In this document: positions 17,842 through 26,941 of the stretch, piece after piece
How positions within the stretch are numbered: position 1 is the stretch's first letter
Layout: each line of letters opens with the position of its first letter
From: Lacticaseibacillus nasuensis JCM 17158
GTDB lineage: Bacteria > Bacillota > Bacilli > Lactobacillales > Lactobacillaceae
DNA: 64,000 nucleotides
Direction: 5' to 3'
NCBI RefSeq assembly: GCF_001434705.1
Contig: NZ_AZDJ01000001.1
Coordinates: 144,122-208,121 of the forward strand
Program-made: the position numbers and the translations under genes
Notes under the pieces: model-generated
Told to the model about the DNA's origin: nothing
Databases searched by the model: none
Seen by the model: the letters and a program-made list of their open reading frames with translations, nothing else

Positions 17842-18615
17842 CTAGCTCACCATACTCCCAAGCGCCTGCTGCGCCGCATATGCCTTTGCCCGCTTCACCA
17901 ACAAGGCAAACAACCGCAACTCCGCGGCATCCTGCTGCCACAAATTCTCGGGGTGCCACTGCACGGCCATGATCTGCCGGTCTTGCTGATCGGCCAGCGC
18001 TTCGATCACGCCGTCCGGGGCGGTGGCCACCACCTGCAAGCCCGGCGCCACGCGCTTGACGGCTTCGTGGTGGCGGGAGTTGACATAGGCGCGCTCGCCG
18101 AGTAAGTTGGCGAGCTGCGTACCAGGTTGGATGCTGACGTGATGCGTCGGGTATTGGCCCGGCGCCGCCTGGGCGTGGCGAATGCTGACGTCGGGGTCTT
18201 GGCTGACGAGATCCTGATACAAGGTGCCGCCAAGCGTGACGTTGAGAATTTGCATGCCGCGGCAAATCGCCATGATGGGTTTGCCCGCGGCGACGGTCGC
18301 GCGAATCAGCGCCTGCTCGAAGCGGTCCTTGGGATATTCCGTGCTGCCAATCGACGGACTCGGCTCCTCGCCATACAGGGTGGGGTCGACATCCGGGCCG
18401 CCGGGCAGCAACAGGCCGTCGAAAGTCGCCACCGCCGCCTGGGCAAGCTCGGCGGCGAGGCTCACGTCGTCGGGAAACGGCAAGATGATGGGCAGGCCAC
18501 CAGCTTTAATGATGGCCGTTTTGATGTCGCGCGGGGCGAAGTCGGCGTGGTTTTCGTTTAGAATTGGGCTCGGCGTCTCGAGCGCGTCGCCGGTCAGGGC
18601 AATGATTGGTCGCAT
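17842..18615 (-). CDS. Class I glutamine amidotransferase, PuuD-like hydrolase
   Basis: A 257-residue cytoplasmic hydrolase of the gamma-glutamyl-gamma-aminobutyrate hydrolase (peptidase C26) type. The catalytic cysteine is C118 in AICRGMQ. The oxyanion region LLLPGGPDVDP precedes it, and the His/Glu pair lies in VQWHPENLW near the C-terminus. The family cleaves gamma-glutamyl bonds. The natural substrate in lactobacilli is not certain, and no other putrescine pathway genes are nearby. The ATG is preceded by AAAGGAAC. The base composition is typical backbone. The gene stands alone between two terminators. Confidence 0.88.
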   Translation of the reverse strand: MRPIIALTGDALETPSPILNENHADFAPRDIKTAIIKAGGLPIILPFPDDVSLAAELAQAAVATFDGLLLPGGPDVDPTLYGEEPSPSIGSTEYPKDRFEQALIRATVAAGKPIMAICRGMQILNVTLGGTLYQDLVSQDPDVSIRHAQAAPGQYPTHHVSIQPGTQLANLLGERAYVNSRHHEAVKRVAPGLQVVATAPDGVIEALADQQDRQIMAVQWHPENLWQQDAAELRLFALLVKRAKAYAAQQALGSMVS

Positions 18616-18838
18616 AGAATTGTTCCTTTCTAAAAATCAGTTGCCCCTTACTTTAAATCATTTTGCTGGCCAGTCAAGGAAAACTTGGGCGAATTCTCGC
18701 ACAACGACGCTCACCATTGCGGTTACGGGCCTAGACACCACCGGATTAATGTTATGATTAGGCATCATTAGGTTGGCCGTGGGGGTCAGCCTCAAGGAGG
18801 CGGGCCGCCTGCCCCAAGTGGCGGGTCGGCGAGAGAGT

Positions 18839-19861
18839 ATGCAGCAACGCGCGGCGATTAATTTAGGCTTAGGTGGCTATTGTTGGGGACTGGCGGTATT
18901 CGTGCCGGTGTTATTTGTGGTGGAGAGGTTAGCGCCGCAACTGCTGCCCGAATTTGTCGGCACGGGACTCGCCATCTTGGGGATCGGCGGCCAGCTCGCC
19001 GCCAGCGTGGCGATTGTCAGCAACCGCCGCGCGGATCGCCAACTGGGCGGCGCGATGTTGGCCTTGCTGTGTCTGCCGATGTTGACGCTGGCGCTGTTGC
19101 CGGGTTTTGTGCAGTGGTGGTTCATGGCGCTGCTGGCGGTGGGCCTGTGGTTCGCCGGCCGAGCGCTGGTTGCTGCTCCCGTGGTGGCGCCGACTGCCGG
19201 CGGCTATCGCCAAACCAAAGCGCTGCGCCAGGCGGTGAACTTCAGCAAATTCAGCCGCCGGCGCCGGAAGCTGCCGCCGCTGCCCATGACGTTTTACCGT
19301 AGCGCGGCAGGGGCCTGGAGCTTGGTGGTGGTGCTGCCACTTGCGGTGGTGTTTTTCTGGGCGATTCTGGATGACGCGACGCATGGCGCCGGGCCGCACG
19401 CCACCATTTGGCTGATCATCGGCGCCAATACCGTGGCGTGGTGCGTTAGCATTCCCGCGCTTGTGCAGCGCATTCGCATTGCCGCCCCGGTGCTCACACT
19501 GACGGCCACGGCCTTGGTGTATCCAGGCAGCCACCATCGGCACCACGAGCTGCCTTGGGCGAGCGTGACGGCGCTGAAGCTGCACCACCAAACGGTCCAG
19601 ACGCGCTATAACTCGCTTGAGCAGAATTTTCTGTTTGTGTACGTCCAGGACCCGGATCCGTACCTCGGTGCCGCCGCGCACCGCTCGCCAGCCCTGCAGT
19701 GGCTGCTGCGAATGGTGGTCAGCCAAACCGCGGCGAACTTCGAGGCGGATTTTCCCGGCTTGGCCTTAGCGTTGCCCATCGATCATCTCGGGGTGGACCC
19801 GCAGGCGCTGGTCGATTTTGTCACCCGCGTGTGGCATCACCAAACCATCGGCCACGATTGA
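18839..19861 (+). CDS. Integral membrane protein with C-terminal PH-like domain
   Basis: About 340 residues. Two pairs of membrane helices lie at about 10-60 and 70-120, then a basic stretch (FSRRRRK), then two more helices at 160-220. The C-terminal cytoplasmic part (VLTLTATALVYPG to the end) has beta-strand spacing resembling bacterial PH-like membrane proteins. I do not recognise a named family. The frame extends to a TTG at 18773; the ATG at 18839 with a GAGAG stretch upstream looks more natural because it removes 22 unstructured residues, but the start is uncertain. A terminator follows at 19960-19991. Confidence 0.6.
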   Translation: MQQRAAINLGLGGYCWGLAVFVPVLFVVERLAPQLLPEFVGTGLAILGIGGQLAASVAIVSNRRADRQLGGAMLALLCLPMLTLALLPGFVQWWFMALLAVGLWFAGRALVAAPVVAPTAGGYRQTKALRQAVNFSKFSRRRRKLPPLPMTFYRSAAGAWSLVVVLPLAVVFFWAILDDATHGAGPHATIWLIIGANTVAWCVSIPALVQRIRIAAPVLTLTATALVYPGSHHRHHELPWASVTALKLHHQTVQTRYNSLEQNFLFVYVQDPDPYLGAAAHRSPALQWLLRMVVSQTAANFEADFPGLALALPIDHLGVDPQALVDFVTRVWHHQTIGHD

Positions 19862-19959
19862 TTGGCGGGCTTAGTCGCCAAACCGCTGGGCAAAATGATG
19901 GCACTGCTGCCCGCGACGCGCGATGCCCTGTCAATCCAAGGTCAGCTTCCCTGCAAAAT

Positions 19960-19991
19960 ACCGGCTCGCCAATTTTTGGCGAGCCGGTTTC
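19960..19991 (+). terminator. Rho-independent terminator
   Basis: ACCGGCTCGCCAA and TTGGCGAGCCGGT pair perfectly around TTT and are followed by TTTCATT. It lies 100 bases after the membrane protein gene. Confidence 0.75.
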
Positions 19992-20067
19992 ATTAGCTTC
20001 AGGATGTGCTTACCGATTGTCGCGGCTTGGCCGTTGGGGTGGCTGGCTTTGCGGCCGGCTTGGCGGT

Positions 20068-21015
20068 TCAGTCGGATTTTTTCTCAATTTGGCTTTGGCG
20101 CTTTTGGCGGTGGAACGTATTGTTGGCGGTGTAGACCCCGCAGATGATAACTGCCGCGCCGATCAGTTGCGCGCTGCTGAAGGCCTCGCCTAATAGCAAC
20201 ACGCCGGCGATAATCGAGACGACAGTTGAGATGCCGATGAACGAAGCCGTTTTGTTGACACCAATCTGCGCGATTGCGAAGTTCGATAGGAACAGAGCCA
20301 AGACTGAGCTGCCGATTCCTTGATACGCGACCGCAACGGCAAAACTCGGATGCTTCACCGGCAGGCTGAACAGCGCCTGCGGATTGCCGTGTTCAAGCGC
20401 TTCAATCAGCGCCATGGTGACAAAAACGACCGCCCCAGCCGTTAACATGATGTAGGTAATCTCGATGCCGGTGTAGGCTGAGGCTTTGTCCACATAGACG
20501 CTGTACAACGCGTAAGTCACTACGGCCAGTAGCAAGAATAAGTAACCAATCAGTGACAAACTGGCACTGGCCCCGGCAGCTAACACGGTCACGATCACGC
20601 CAATTAAAGTAATCAAGATGCCAATCACCTGCAGGCGTGTCGGGTATTTGTGCAAGAGCCAGGCCGAGGCCAACAAGGCAGCGACGGGGATGCAGGCCAA
20701 GAATACGCCGCTTTCCGATGCGGTGGTGTGGCTGATGCCGAATGTTTCGCCAATGAAGTACAGCACCGGGTCAAACAAGGCCACTAAGAGTAATGGGCGC
20801 AACCTTTTGCCTTTGAACGAGACGTGGATGACGCCGACCACAATTAAGCCGGACATGACGACGAAGGCGAGTAGAAAGCGCCAGCCGAGCAACGCTAATG
20901 GGCTGGCGACGGCGGTAGCTTGTTTGGTGAAAATGTAGCTCAGCCCATACAACACCTCACAGCCTAGCGCGGCAAAGCTACCAAGAACGAGACCGCCTGA
21001 GTTTCGTTTATGCAT
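20068..21015 (-). CDS. EamA/DMT superfamily transporter
   Basis: A 315-residue polytopic membrane protein with the two-fold EamA repeat. About ten hydrophobic helices are visible. The first repeat starts with LGSFAALGCEVLYGLSYIF, and the second with LFLLLAVVTYALYSVYVDKA. Members export or import metabolites such as amino acids or sugars; the substrate cannot be read from sequence. The ATG follows a GGAGG site. It appears to be transcribed alone, and its 3' end faces the membrane protein gene upstream. Confidence 0.85.
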   Translation of the reverse strand: MHKRNSGGLVLGSFAALGCEVLYGLSYIFTKQATAVASPLALLGWRFLLAFVVMSGLIVVGVIHVSFKGKRLRPLLLVALFDPVLYFIGETFGISHTTASESGVFLACIPVAALLASAWLLHKYPTRLQVIGILITLIGVIVTVLAAGASASLSLIGYLFLLLAVVTYALYSVYVDKASAYTGIEITYIMLTAGAVVFVTMALIEALEHGNPQALFSLPVKHPSFAVAVAYQGIGSSVLALFLSNFAIAQIGVNKTASFIGISTVVSIIAGVLLLGEAFSSAQLIGAAVIICGVYTANNTFHRQKRQSQIEKKSD

Positions 21016-21082
21016 AAGAGGCCTCCGGGTTAGGTAAATATATAGTTGATTTTAACACATGACGGGTGATCACCACTGCGCC

Positions 21083-21126
21083 AAACCACGCGGCCCCTCA
21101 CCAACAGGTGAGGGGCCGCGTGGTTT
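21083..21126 (-). terminator. Perfect 20-bp terminator hairpin of pepX
   Basis: Arms 21083-21102 and 21107-21126 are exact reverse complements with an AACA loop. The hairpin lies 12 bases after the pepX stop codon, and between pepX and the upstream end of the EamA gene. Confidence 0.8.
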
Positions 21127-21138
21127 GAACGATCAGAT

Positions 21139-23523
21139 TTAGCCATTCTCATTGACGCGAAACGGCAGCGAGATGCTGGAGCTGGCGCGGTCAATGTGGT
21201 AATTGACCACGGCGGTTGGCCGCTGGGTCTGGGCCATGTCGGCGCCGTGAATCACTAGCGCCAGTTGCCGCTCGGCCGGCAGGACGTAATGCGTCGGCTG
21301 CAGGTCGAAGTCAACAGTGAAGGCCTCGCCCGGCGTGATCTGCTGAATCTCGTAGGCGTTCTTGGGATTTTGCAGGTTGACGTGGCCGAAGGTGATCAGC
21401 TTGCTGGCGGTTTCGGCGGCGGGCTTGAACTCGACGATTTTATCCGTCTTGTAGTCGTAACCGAGCTGGTAGCCGGCGCCGTCGATCACGTCGGCAACGG
21501 TGCCGAAGCGCTTGGCCGGGCCGAGGTCGACGAGACGCACGGACAAGATGCCAGTCGGCGCGTCGATCCACAGCCGCAGGTGCACATGCGGCACGCCTTC
21601 CAGCACCCGCGTGTCGCTGGCCGGCGCTTGGGTCAGCCACAACCGCGCGTCGCGGTAGAGGCTGGCGGGTTTGATGATTTCGGCTTCGAACAAGTCGCTG
21701 GTTTGGTGCCGCGCCTTGAAGGTGCCCGTGGCGTTGTCGGCGAAGCTGGCGCGCTCGCCGGTGAAGTCGCCGAGCAAATCATACTGGCGGGTCTTGTGGG
21801 CGTGGGCGCTATGGCCGAAGTCGGCGTAGGTGTGCCAAGTTTCCGGCTCGACGTTATCCTGCACGGTGACGTTGGGCAGCTGCGCCGGCGCGTCGTTATC
21901 GACGCCTAGCAGCTCGTAAGACAGCCACAGGTTCATCATGTCGGTGAAGTCCAGCGACAGCACGTTGTTCAAGTAGACGTGTTGGCCTTGGTGCAAGAAG
22001 AGCTTCTTTTGAATCGGCAAGTCGCGCAGGCCATTCCAGAAGCGGATGACGTTGGCGGGTTTGACGTTCCAGTCGTTGAGGCCATGCACGCTGACGACAT
22101 CGCAGCGAATGTTTTTCAGGTTGTTGCGATAGTTGCGCTCGTCCCACCAGGCGTTGTAGTCGCCGGTGGTGCGATCCTGCGCCTGGCCGATGGCGTCGAG
22201 CGTCTGGCTCCACTTGCCGCGCAGTTTCAGCATATCGCCGGCGGCTTTTTGCCGGGAAAAGGTATCGACGGCCAGCACATCGGCGTCTTCGCCTTGGTAG
22301 CCGCCGGGCGCGACGACCAGGCCGTTTTCGCGGTAGTAGTCGTACCAACTGGAAATGGCGGCTTCAGAAATCACGGTTTTCAGCCCGGCGACGCCGCTGG
22401 TGGCCGCTGCGATGGCCAGCGTGCCGAGGTAGGATTTACCGGTCATCGCCACCTTGCCGTTGCACCACCAGGCCTTGGTCTCGGTGGTGCCGGTGCGGGT
22501 GGTGAAGGCGCGGCGGGCGCCGGTGAGCCACTCGATGACGGCCACGGCGCTGGCGGTTTCGCTGACGCCGCCGGTGCTACGCACGCCATCGGAGCCGCGG
22601 GTGCCGACGCCGGCGGAATACACGGTGACAAAGCCGCGGCCGAGGAAGTAATCGTTCAGCGAGTAGATGCCATTCTCATCGGCATAGACTTCGGCCTTGC
22701 CTTCGCCAGTGGCGGTGCGGTGCGGCAGGTCGGGTTGGGGTGCTGGGTGATACGTCACGTCGGCCTTGGTGTGCGACTCGGTTTTCACCGCGAGCTTCGG
22801 GTCGGGGTCGTGGGTGACGGCGTCGACGTCATTGGTGCCGTGAAAATAAGGATTGGCCGTAAACAGCGCGGGCATCTTGATGCCGGCGTCGGTTTCCTTC
22901 GGCCGGAAAATCGTCGCCTCCAGCATGTCGCGCTGGCCGTCGCCGTCCGTGTCCAGGTCGGATTCAATCCACACGCATTCGCGCACCAGCTGCCGCGCGT
23001 CGAAGACGTTTTGGCTCTTGCCGTTGAAGAACAGGTAGCCGTCGTGATAATCCTTGAAAAAGCCGCGGTTAGCCAGGTCATCCAGCAGCGTGACTAGGTG
23101 CTTGGTGCGCGTGGTCAACAACAGGTAGATGGCCTGGAGAAAATCGGCGGTGTGGATCAGGTCCCGATCCACCACCGGCAGCTTGGTTTGCGCCATGAAG
23201 GTCAGGGGCGCGGTGAGCTGAAAGTCGGTGAAGGCCTCAAAGCCTAGCAGCTGCAAGCCGATGTTGTAAAACTCGCGGCGCGTCATCGTATGTTGCGGCG
23301 TCTGCAGCCAAGTGGCCAGGGTGTCGTAGTCGTCGACGGCAATGGCGGCTTGCGCGTCGGCGATCGCCTGCGGGCTGCTCGCCACGGGGAAGAGCTTGGC
23401 GTATGTGGCTTGAATGGTGGCGAAAAAGTCGGCGGCGGGGTCGGCAGGTAAGCCGATGGCGGCCAGCTCGCGGTATTGGGTGGCGGGGTCGGCGGTGATG
23501 CGAGCGAATTGATTTAATTTCAT
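21139..23523 (-). CDS. pepX: Xaa-Pro dipeptidyl-peptidase
   Basis: A 794-residue cytoplasmic serine peptidase of family S15 that removes X-Pro dipeptides from casein-type peptides. The length matches PepX of the L. casei group. The N-terminal helical PepX domain opens with MKLNQFARI. The alpha/beta hydrolase core contains the nucleophile S364 in GKSYLGT, and the C-terminal jelly-roll domain follows. The frame also offers GTG at 23532 and ATG at 23526. I choose the ATG at 23523 because the protein then starts like known PepX and the AAGGAG spacing is eight bases. It is monocistronic and divergent from the LytTR gene. Confidence 0.93.
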   Translation of the reverse strand: MKLNQFARITADPATQYRELAAIGLPADPAADFFATIQATYAKLFPVASSPQAIADAQAAIAVDDYDTLATWLQTPQHTMTRREFYNIGLQLLGFEAFTDFQLTAPLTFMAQTKLPVVDRDLIHTADFLQAIYLLLTTRTKHLVTLLDDLANRGFFKDYHDGYLFFNGKSQNVFDARQLVRECVWIESDLDTDGDGQRDMLEATIFRPKETDAGIKMPALFTANPYFHGTNDVDAVTHDPDPKLAVKTESHTKADVTYHPAPQPDLPHRTATGEGKAEVYADENGIYSLNDYFLGRGFVTVYSAGVGTRGSDGVRSTGGVSETASAVAVIEWLTGARRAFTTRTGTTETKAWWCNGKVAMTGKSYLGTLAIAAATSGVAGLKTVISEAAISSWYDYYRENGLVVAPGGYQGEDADVLAVDTFSRQKAAGDMLKLRGKWSQTLDAIGQAQDRTTGDYNAWWDERNYRNNLKNIRCDVVSVHGLNDWNVKPANVIRFWNGLRDLPIQKKLFLHQGQHVYLNNVLSLDFTDMMNLWLSYELLGVDNDAPAQLPNVTVQDNVEPETWHTYADFGHSAHAHKTRQYDLLGDFTGERASFADNATGTFKARHQTSDLFEAEIIKPASLYRDARLWLTQAPASDTRVLEGVPHVHLRLWIDAPTGILSVRLVDLGPAKRFGTVADVIDGAGYQLGYDYKTDKIVEFKPAAETASKLITFGHVNLQNPKNAYEIQQITPGEAFTVDFDLQPTHYVLPAERQLALVIHGADMAQTQRPTAVVNYHIDRASSSISLPFRVNENG

Positions 23524-23686
23524 CATGGACACTCCTTATTTTCTCATATGTTAAGTGTAGCGTTGTGCGCCTGGCGATTCAACTGGCTAGCCGCTTGTGC
23601 GCTTTTTTTGACCACTTAGGCGAAAAGTATTTCATTGTCCAGATTAAAATTGTTTAATAAAAGTCGAGGCAAGGAGGTGATGCCAG

Positions 23687-24136
23687 ATGAAGCTGCATAT
23701 TGATTACGATGACGACTATCCAGACCCTGACATCACGATTCGCGCCGCCAAGGATTCGCCTGCGCTGGCGGCGTTGCTGGCGCGCTTGCAACCGCAGCCC
23801 AAGACGCTGGCGGTGTTCCAAGGCAACCGCGAACACTTCTTGCCGCTGGCCGACATTCTCTTCATCGAAACGGCGGAGCGCACGTTGCAGGTGCACACGA
23901 AAACAGACATCTACGTCATGCACACGTCGCTGGCCAGCGCAGCGGCAATGTTGCCGCCGACCTTCCAGCAAATCGCTAAGTCGACCATCGTCAACCTCGA
24001 CGCCGTCAGCGCAGTCGAGCGGGCCATCGCCAATTGCGCGGTGAGCTTCTATGATTCCTACAAGCAAGTGTACGCGTCGCGGCGCTACTACAAGCAGCTG
24101 TTGCGCAGACTCGAAGAAACGAGGTCACCATCATGA
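23687..24136 (+). CDS. LytTR-domain transcriptional regulator
   Basis: A 149-residue DNA-binding protein. The LytTR domain covers roughly residues 45-140 (LADILFIETAERTLQVHT, then FQQIAKSTIVNLDAV, then YKQLLRRL). No receiver domain precedes it, only a short N-terminal segment, so it is not a classical two-component regulator. Its stop codon overlaps the start of a LiaF-like membrane protein (ATGA). This is the layout of LytTR regulatory systems, in which a membrane partner restrains the regulator. A very strong AAGGAGGTGAT site precedes the ATG. Confidence 0.88.
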   Translation: MKLHIDYDDDYPDPDITIRAAKDSPALAALLARLQPQPKTLAVFQGNREHFLPLADILFIETAERTLQVHTKTDIYVMHTSLASAAAMLPPTFQQIAKSTIVNLDAVSAVERAIANCAVSFYDSYKQVYASRRYYKQLLRRLEETRSPS

Positions 24137-24873
24137 ACAAGAAAACTTATTCGGACATCTTCTGGGGCATGTTTTTCCTGATCGGCGCCGGGTTGCTGAT
24201 TGCCAGCAAGCTCGGCTGGCTCGGCGTCACCATGGGCTGGTGGGGCTGGCTGTTCACCATCGTCCTCGTCGCGGCCCTGGTGCAATCCATCGCCAACCTC
24301 AGCGTCGGTGGCGTCGTGTGGTCGCTGGCGTTTTTGGCCATCATCTGGAACCGTGCGTTGGGCATCGCCACGCTGGTCCCGTGGACGGTGCTCGGCGTGG
24401 CGTTGTTGGTCCACATCGGCTTGAGCTTGGTGCTGCACCCGTTCTTGAAGCACCACCACAGCCACCTCATCATCATTAAAAACGGCCAGAACCTGACGCT
24501 GACGCATCAGCAAGGCCAGCCCAAAGAGGCGGTGAGCCGCGACCAAACCGTGGTCATCACCACCAAGCTCGGCAGCGTCACGCGCTACGTGCAAAGTCCA
24601 GATTTTCGCCTGGCGGACATCACCATCGGCCTCGGCGACGCCAAAGTCTACTTCGACAAGGCGACGATTCTGGCCGATCACGCGGAAATCGCGGTGACCG
24701 GCAGCCTCGGGGACTTGGATCTCTACATCCCCGCCAACTGGCACCTGCAGTCTGAACTCGAGAGTTTTCTCGGCGACGTCAAGGTCGTCGGCACCCCCAG
24801 CGACGCCGCGGGCCCGACGGTATATCTCACCGGCGGCTTCAAGCTCGGCGACATCAAGGTGCATTACATCTAA
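24133..24873 (+). CDS. LiaF-like membrane protein, partner of the LytTR regulator
   Basis: A 246-residue membrane protein. Four hydrophobic helices lie at about 10-110 (starting SDIFWGMFFLIGAGLLIA). A cytoplasmic or surface beta-rich domain follows (about 130-246: DFRLADITIGLGDAKVYFDKA, GSLGDLDLYIP, LGDVKVVG), typical of the C-terminal domain of LiaF/VraT-like cell-envelope stress proteins. It is translationally coupled to the LytTR gene. By analogy it probably senses envelope stress and keeps the regulator inactive; this is inference. No histidine kinase is encoded next to it. Confidence 0.8.
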   Translation: MNKKTYSDIFWGMFFLIGAGLLIASKLGWLGVTMGWWGWLFTIVLVAALVQSIANLSVGGVVWSLAFLAIIWNRALGIATLVPWTVLGVALLVHIGLSLVLHPFLKHHHSHLIIIKNGQNLTLTHQQGQPKEAVSRDQTVVITTKLGSVTRYVQSPDFRLADITIGLGDAKVYFDKATILADHAEIAVTGSLGDLDLYIPANWHLQSELESFLGDVKVVGTPSDAAGPTVYLTGGFKLGDIKVHYI

Positions 24874-24906
24874 CAGCCGCGCCAAGTCGTGGGATGGGAG
24901 GGAATT

Positions 24907-26148
24907 ATGCGCAAAATTACCAAACAAATGGCCATCTTAATGGTCGTGAAATTCGCCGGCAACTTTGGCAGCGCGATGTTGAGTTTTGCCATCGGCTTGT
25001 ACGTGCTCAAGCGCACCGGCTCGGCCTTGGGGATGGGCTTTACGATGATTACCGGGCCGGTCTTGAGCCTGGTCTTGACGCCGGTGGTGGGTTACGTGGT
25101 GGATACCTGGCATCACCGGCCGATCATGGTGGCGGCGCAGGTCACCACGAGCCTCGGCTTGTTAGGCTTCTTCTTCGCCTTTCGCGCGGCGCCGCAAGCC
25201 TATTTTCCCGAGGTGATTGGGCTGTTGATCGTGCTGCAGATCACGGACAACTTCTTGAGCACCGCGCTTTCCGCCAGCTTGGTGCAGCTGTTTGCCGACG
25301 CGCAGCTGCAGGCGGTGAATTCGTATAATCAGTCGATTCAGTCGCTGGCCAGTTTTCTGGCGCCAATCGTCGGGGCGGTGGTGTACACGCTGGTTAGCAT
25401 CGGCAGCTTCGCCTTGATCGAAATCGGCTTCGAGCTGGTGGCGCTGGTGGGTATTCTGGCGTTTAAGTTTCACCCGGCGCCGGCCAGCACAACCACCCAC
25501 GAGTCGGTGGGGCAGAACTTTAAGGCCGGGTTCGGCTATTTGCGCCAGCAAAAACTGATTTTTCTGCTGGGGCTGACGGCGGCGTTGATCAACTTCTTCT
25601 TTGCGGCGGTGAACGTCGGCGAGCCCTTCGTCTTGGTGCACGCGTTACGCTTAAGCAACTCGCAATACGGCATCACCGAATCCGCCTTTGCCGTGGGGAT
25701 GTTCGTCGGTGGCATCGTGTTGAGCCAGGTCCATTTGCACAACCACCCGGTCATGGTAGCGTACCGTTTCATTATTCTGTTATCGCTGACGCTGATGCTG
25801 GTCGGCGTGCCGCTACTGATACCGTGGGACAATGGCATCAACACCTGGTTTTACGTCAGCGTGAATGCGGCTACCGGATTCTTCCTCGTGTTCACCAACA
25901 CGCCGATGAGCGTCTTCATGCAGCAAACGATTCCGCAACACTTGCAAGGCCGCGTGTTCTCGTTGTTTAGCACCATGGCCACGCTGTTGATGCCACTGGG
26001 CACGTTATTGTATGGCGTGCTGTTCGATCACCTGGCGGCCCCGGCGATTTATGGCGTCACCGGCTTGTTGTTGATTGCCTTCACGGTCGCGGTGCTGGTG
26101 GGCTTGCGGCGGTTCGGGTTGGTCCCGGCACAAATTGACACGCCTTAA
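24907..26148 (+). CDS. MFS transporter
   Basis: A 413-residue major facilitator with about twelve membrane helices. It resembles MFS proteins of the macrolide-efflux/enterobactin-exporter type: FAGNFGSAMLSFAIGLYVLKRTGSA at the N-terminus and the loop VVDTWHHRP between helices 2 and 3. The start was moved from the GTG at 24889 to the ATG at 24907, which follows GGGAGGGAA. It lies 33 bases after the LiaF-like gene, so it may be controlled by the same LytTR regulator and export an envelope-active compound. Substrate is unknown. Confidence 0.82.
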   Translation: MRKITKQMAILMVVKFAGNFGSAMLSFAIGLYVLKRTGSALGMGFTMITGPVLSLVLTPVVGYVVDTWHHRPIMVAAQVTTSLGLLGFFFAFRAAPQAYFPEVIGLLIVLQITDNFLSTALSASLVQLFADAQLQAVNSYNQSIQSLASFLAPIVGAVVYTLVSIGSFALIEIGFELVALVGILAFKFHPAPASTTTHESVGQNFKAGFGYLRQQKLIFLLGLTAALINFFFAAVNVGEPFVLVHALRLSNSQYGITESAFAVGMFVGGIVLSQVHLHNHPVMVAYRFIILLSLTLMLVGVPLLIPWDNGINTWFYVSVNAATGFFLVFTNTPMSVFMQQTIPQHLQGRVFSLFSTMATLLMPLGTLLYGVLFDHLAAPAIYGVTGLLLIAFTVAVLVGLRRFGLVPAQIDTP

Positions 26149-26174
26149 CTGCTTCCATATAATAAATCTGTTGT

Positions 26175-26248
26175 GCGCCAGTAGCTCAGTTGGATAGAGC
26201 AATGGTCTTCTAAACCATCGGTCGCGAGTTCGAACCTCGCCTGGCGCA
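26175..26248 (+). tRNA. tRNA-Arg (anticodon TCT)
   Basis: A complete cloverleaf of 74 nt. The acceptor arm GCGCCAG/CTGGCGC has discriminator A. The D arm is AGCTCAGTTGGATAGAGCA. The anticodon arm ATGGT-CTTCTAA-ACCAT has TCT at 26209-26211, and the T arm carries GTTCGAAC. CCA is not encoded. It reads AGA codons, which are rare in the GC-rich backbone but common in the island. Confidence 0.96.
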
Positions 26249-26262
26249 GCAGAATGTGACGG

Positions 26263-26292
26263 AACGCCTCGAGCTTGCTTGAGGCGTTTTTT
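26263..26292 (+). terminator. Terminator after tRNA-Arg
   Basis: AACGCCTCGAGC pairs with GCTTGAGGCGTT around TT and is followed by TTTT. It lies 14 bases after the tRNA. Confidence 0.8.
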
Positions 26293-26304
26293 GATGGGGT
26301 GGGT

Positions 26305-26335
26305 AAAAAAATAAGAACGCAGTGTGCGTTCTTAT
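26305..26335 (-). terminator. Terminator of the small lipoprotein gene
   Basis: An 11-bp perfect stem (ATAAGAACGCA with its complement, loop GTG), followed on the - strand by six T. Confidence 0.8.
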
Positions 26336-26356
26336 CGCTTTGGCAAAGTAGGCGGC

Positions 26357-26692
26357 TTATTTCTTCAGGTTGGTGTAAGTAATAATGAACGATCCCATCA
26401 CTGATTTTGCCTTGTTGACTTTGACGGTGACAGTGTCGCCTTTTTTCACCTTCGGATTATCCGAGCTGACAAAGTTTAGATGCTTCCCAGTTTCCATGTT
26501 ATAGCCAAACGCGCTGGCGGGTTCGTAGCCGGTGACCTTGAACTGGACCGTTTTTCCCTTGAGGTCCTTCCCCTTGTTGAGTGCCGTTTCCGCGGTGCTG
26601 GCTGTATAATCCGGTTTCGCAGCTTGACCGCAGGCGGCTAACGTCAACAACATCAACAACGCGGTCATTAATAAGACAATCCGTTTCTTCAT
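26357..26692 (-). CDS. Small lipoprotein
   Basis: A 111-residue exported lipoprotein. The signal peptide (KKR then a hydrophobic core) ends in the lipobox LAAC with lipidated C21. The mature part has a lysine-rich stretch, and the closing half reads like a single beta-rich domain (VQFKVTGYEP, KVKKGDTVTVKVNKA), perhaps an OB-like fold. I do not recognise a named family. The frame has an upstream TTG, but the ATG at 26692 fits the GGGGGA site better. It is transcribed alone. Confidence 0.75.
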   Translation of the reverse strand: MKKRIVLLMTALLMLLTLAACGQAAKPDYTASTAETALNKGKDLKGKTVQFKVTGYEPASAFGYNMETGKHLNFVSSDNPKVKKGDTVTVKVNKAKSVMGSFIITYTNLKK

Positions 26693-26749
26693 CAAATCAT
26701 TCCCCCAGACAGCTTTTTCCGTCGATCAGGATTGGACGTTAAGTGGTCG

Positions 26750-26941
26750 CTAACTCGTGAGCTTCAACACGACCTCACTGAGAATAATGGCGCCCCACAT
26801 GACTGCTAGTCCCAGCCACATCAGCCGCAGCGGGCGGCGCGGCGGCTTACGGTGATGAAAAAATGCCTCACGACAGCCGAAGAAACCATACAAGGTGATG
26901 ATCATGCCGATGCCGTCAATGCTGAGTAACCCGTAAATCAT
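26750..26941 (-). CDS. Small membrane protein
   Basis: A 63-residue protein with two hydrophobic helices (IDGIGMIITLYGFFG and LMWLGLAVMWGAIIL) separated by a basic loop (HHRKPPRRPLR). The frame reads further upstream, but a perfect AAGGAGG site selects the ATG at 26941. No family is recognised. It is divergent from the small gene at 27350. Confidence 0.6.
   Translation of the reverse strand: MIYGLLSIDGIGMIITLYGFFGCREAFFHHRKPPRRPLRLMWLGLAVMWGAIILSEVVLKLTS

Noticed and set aside
26175-26248. tRNA-Arg as an integration site
   Set aside because: No integrase, no repeated tRNA 3' end and no composition change next to it.
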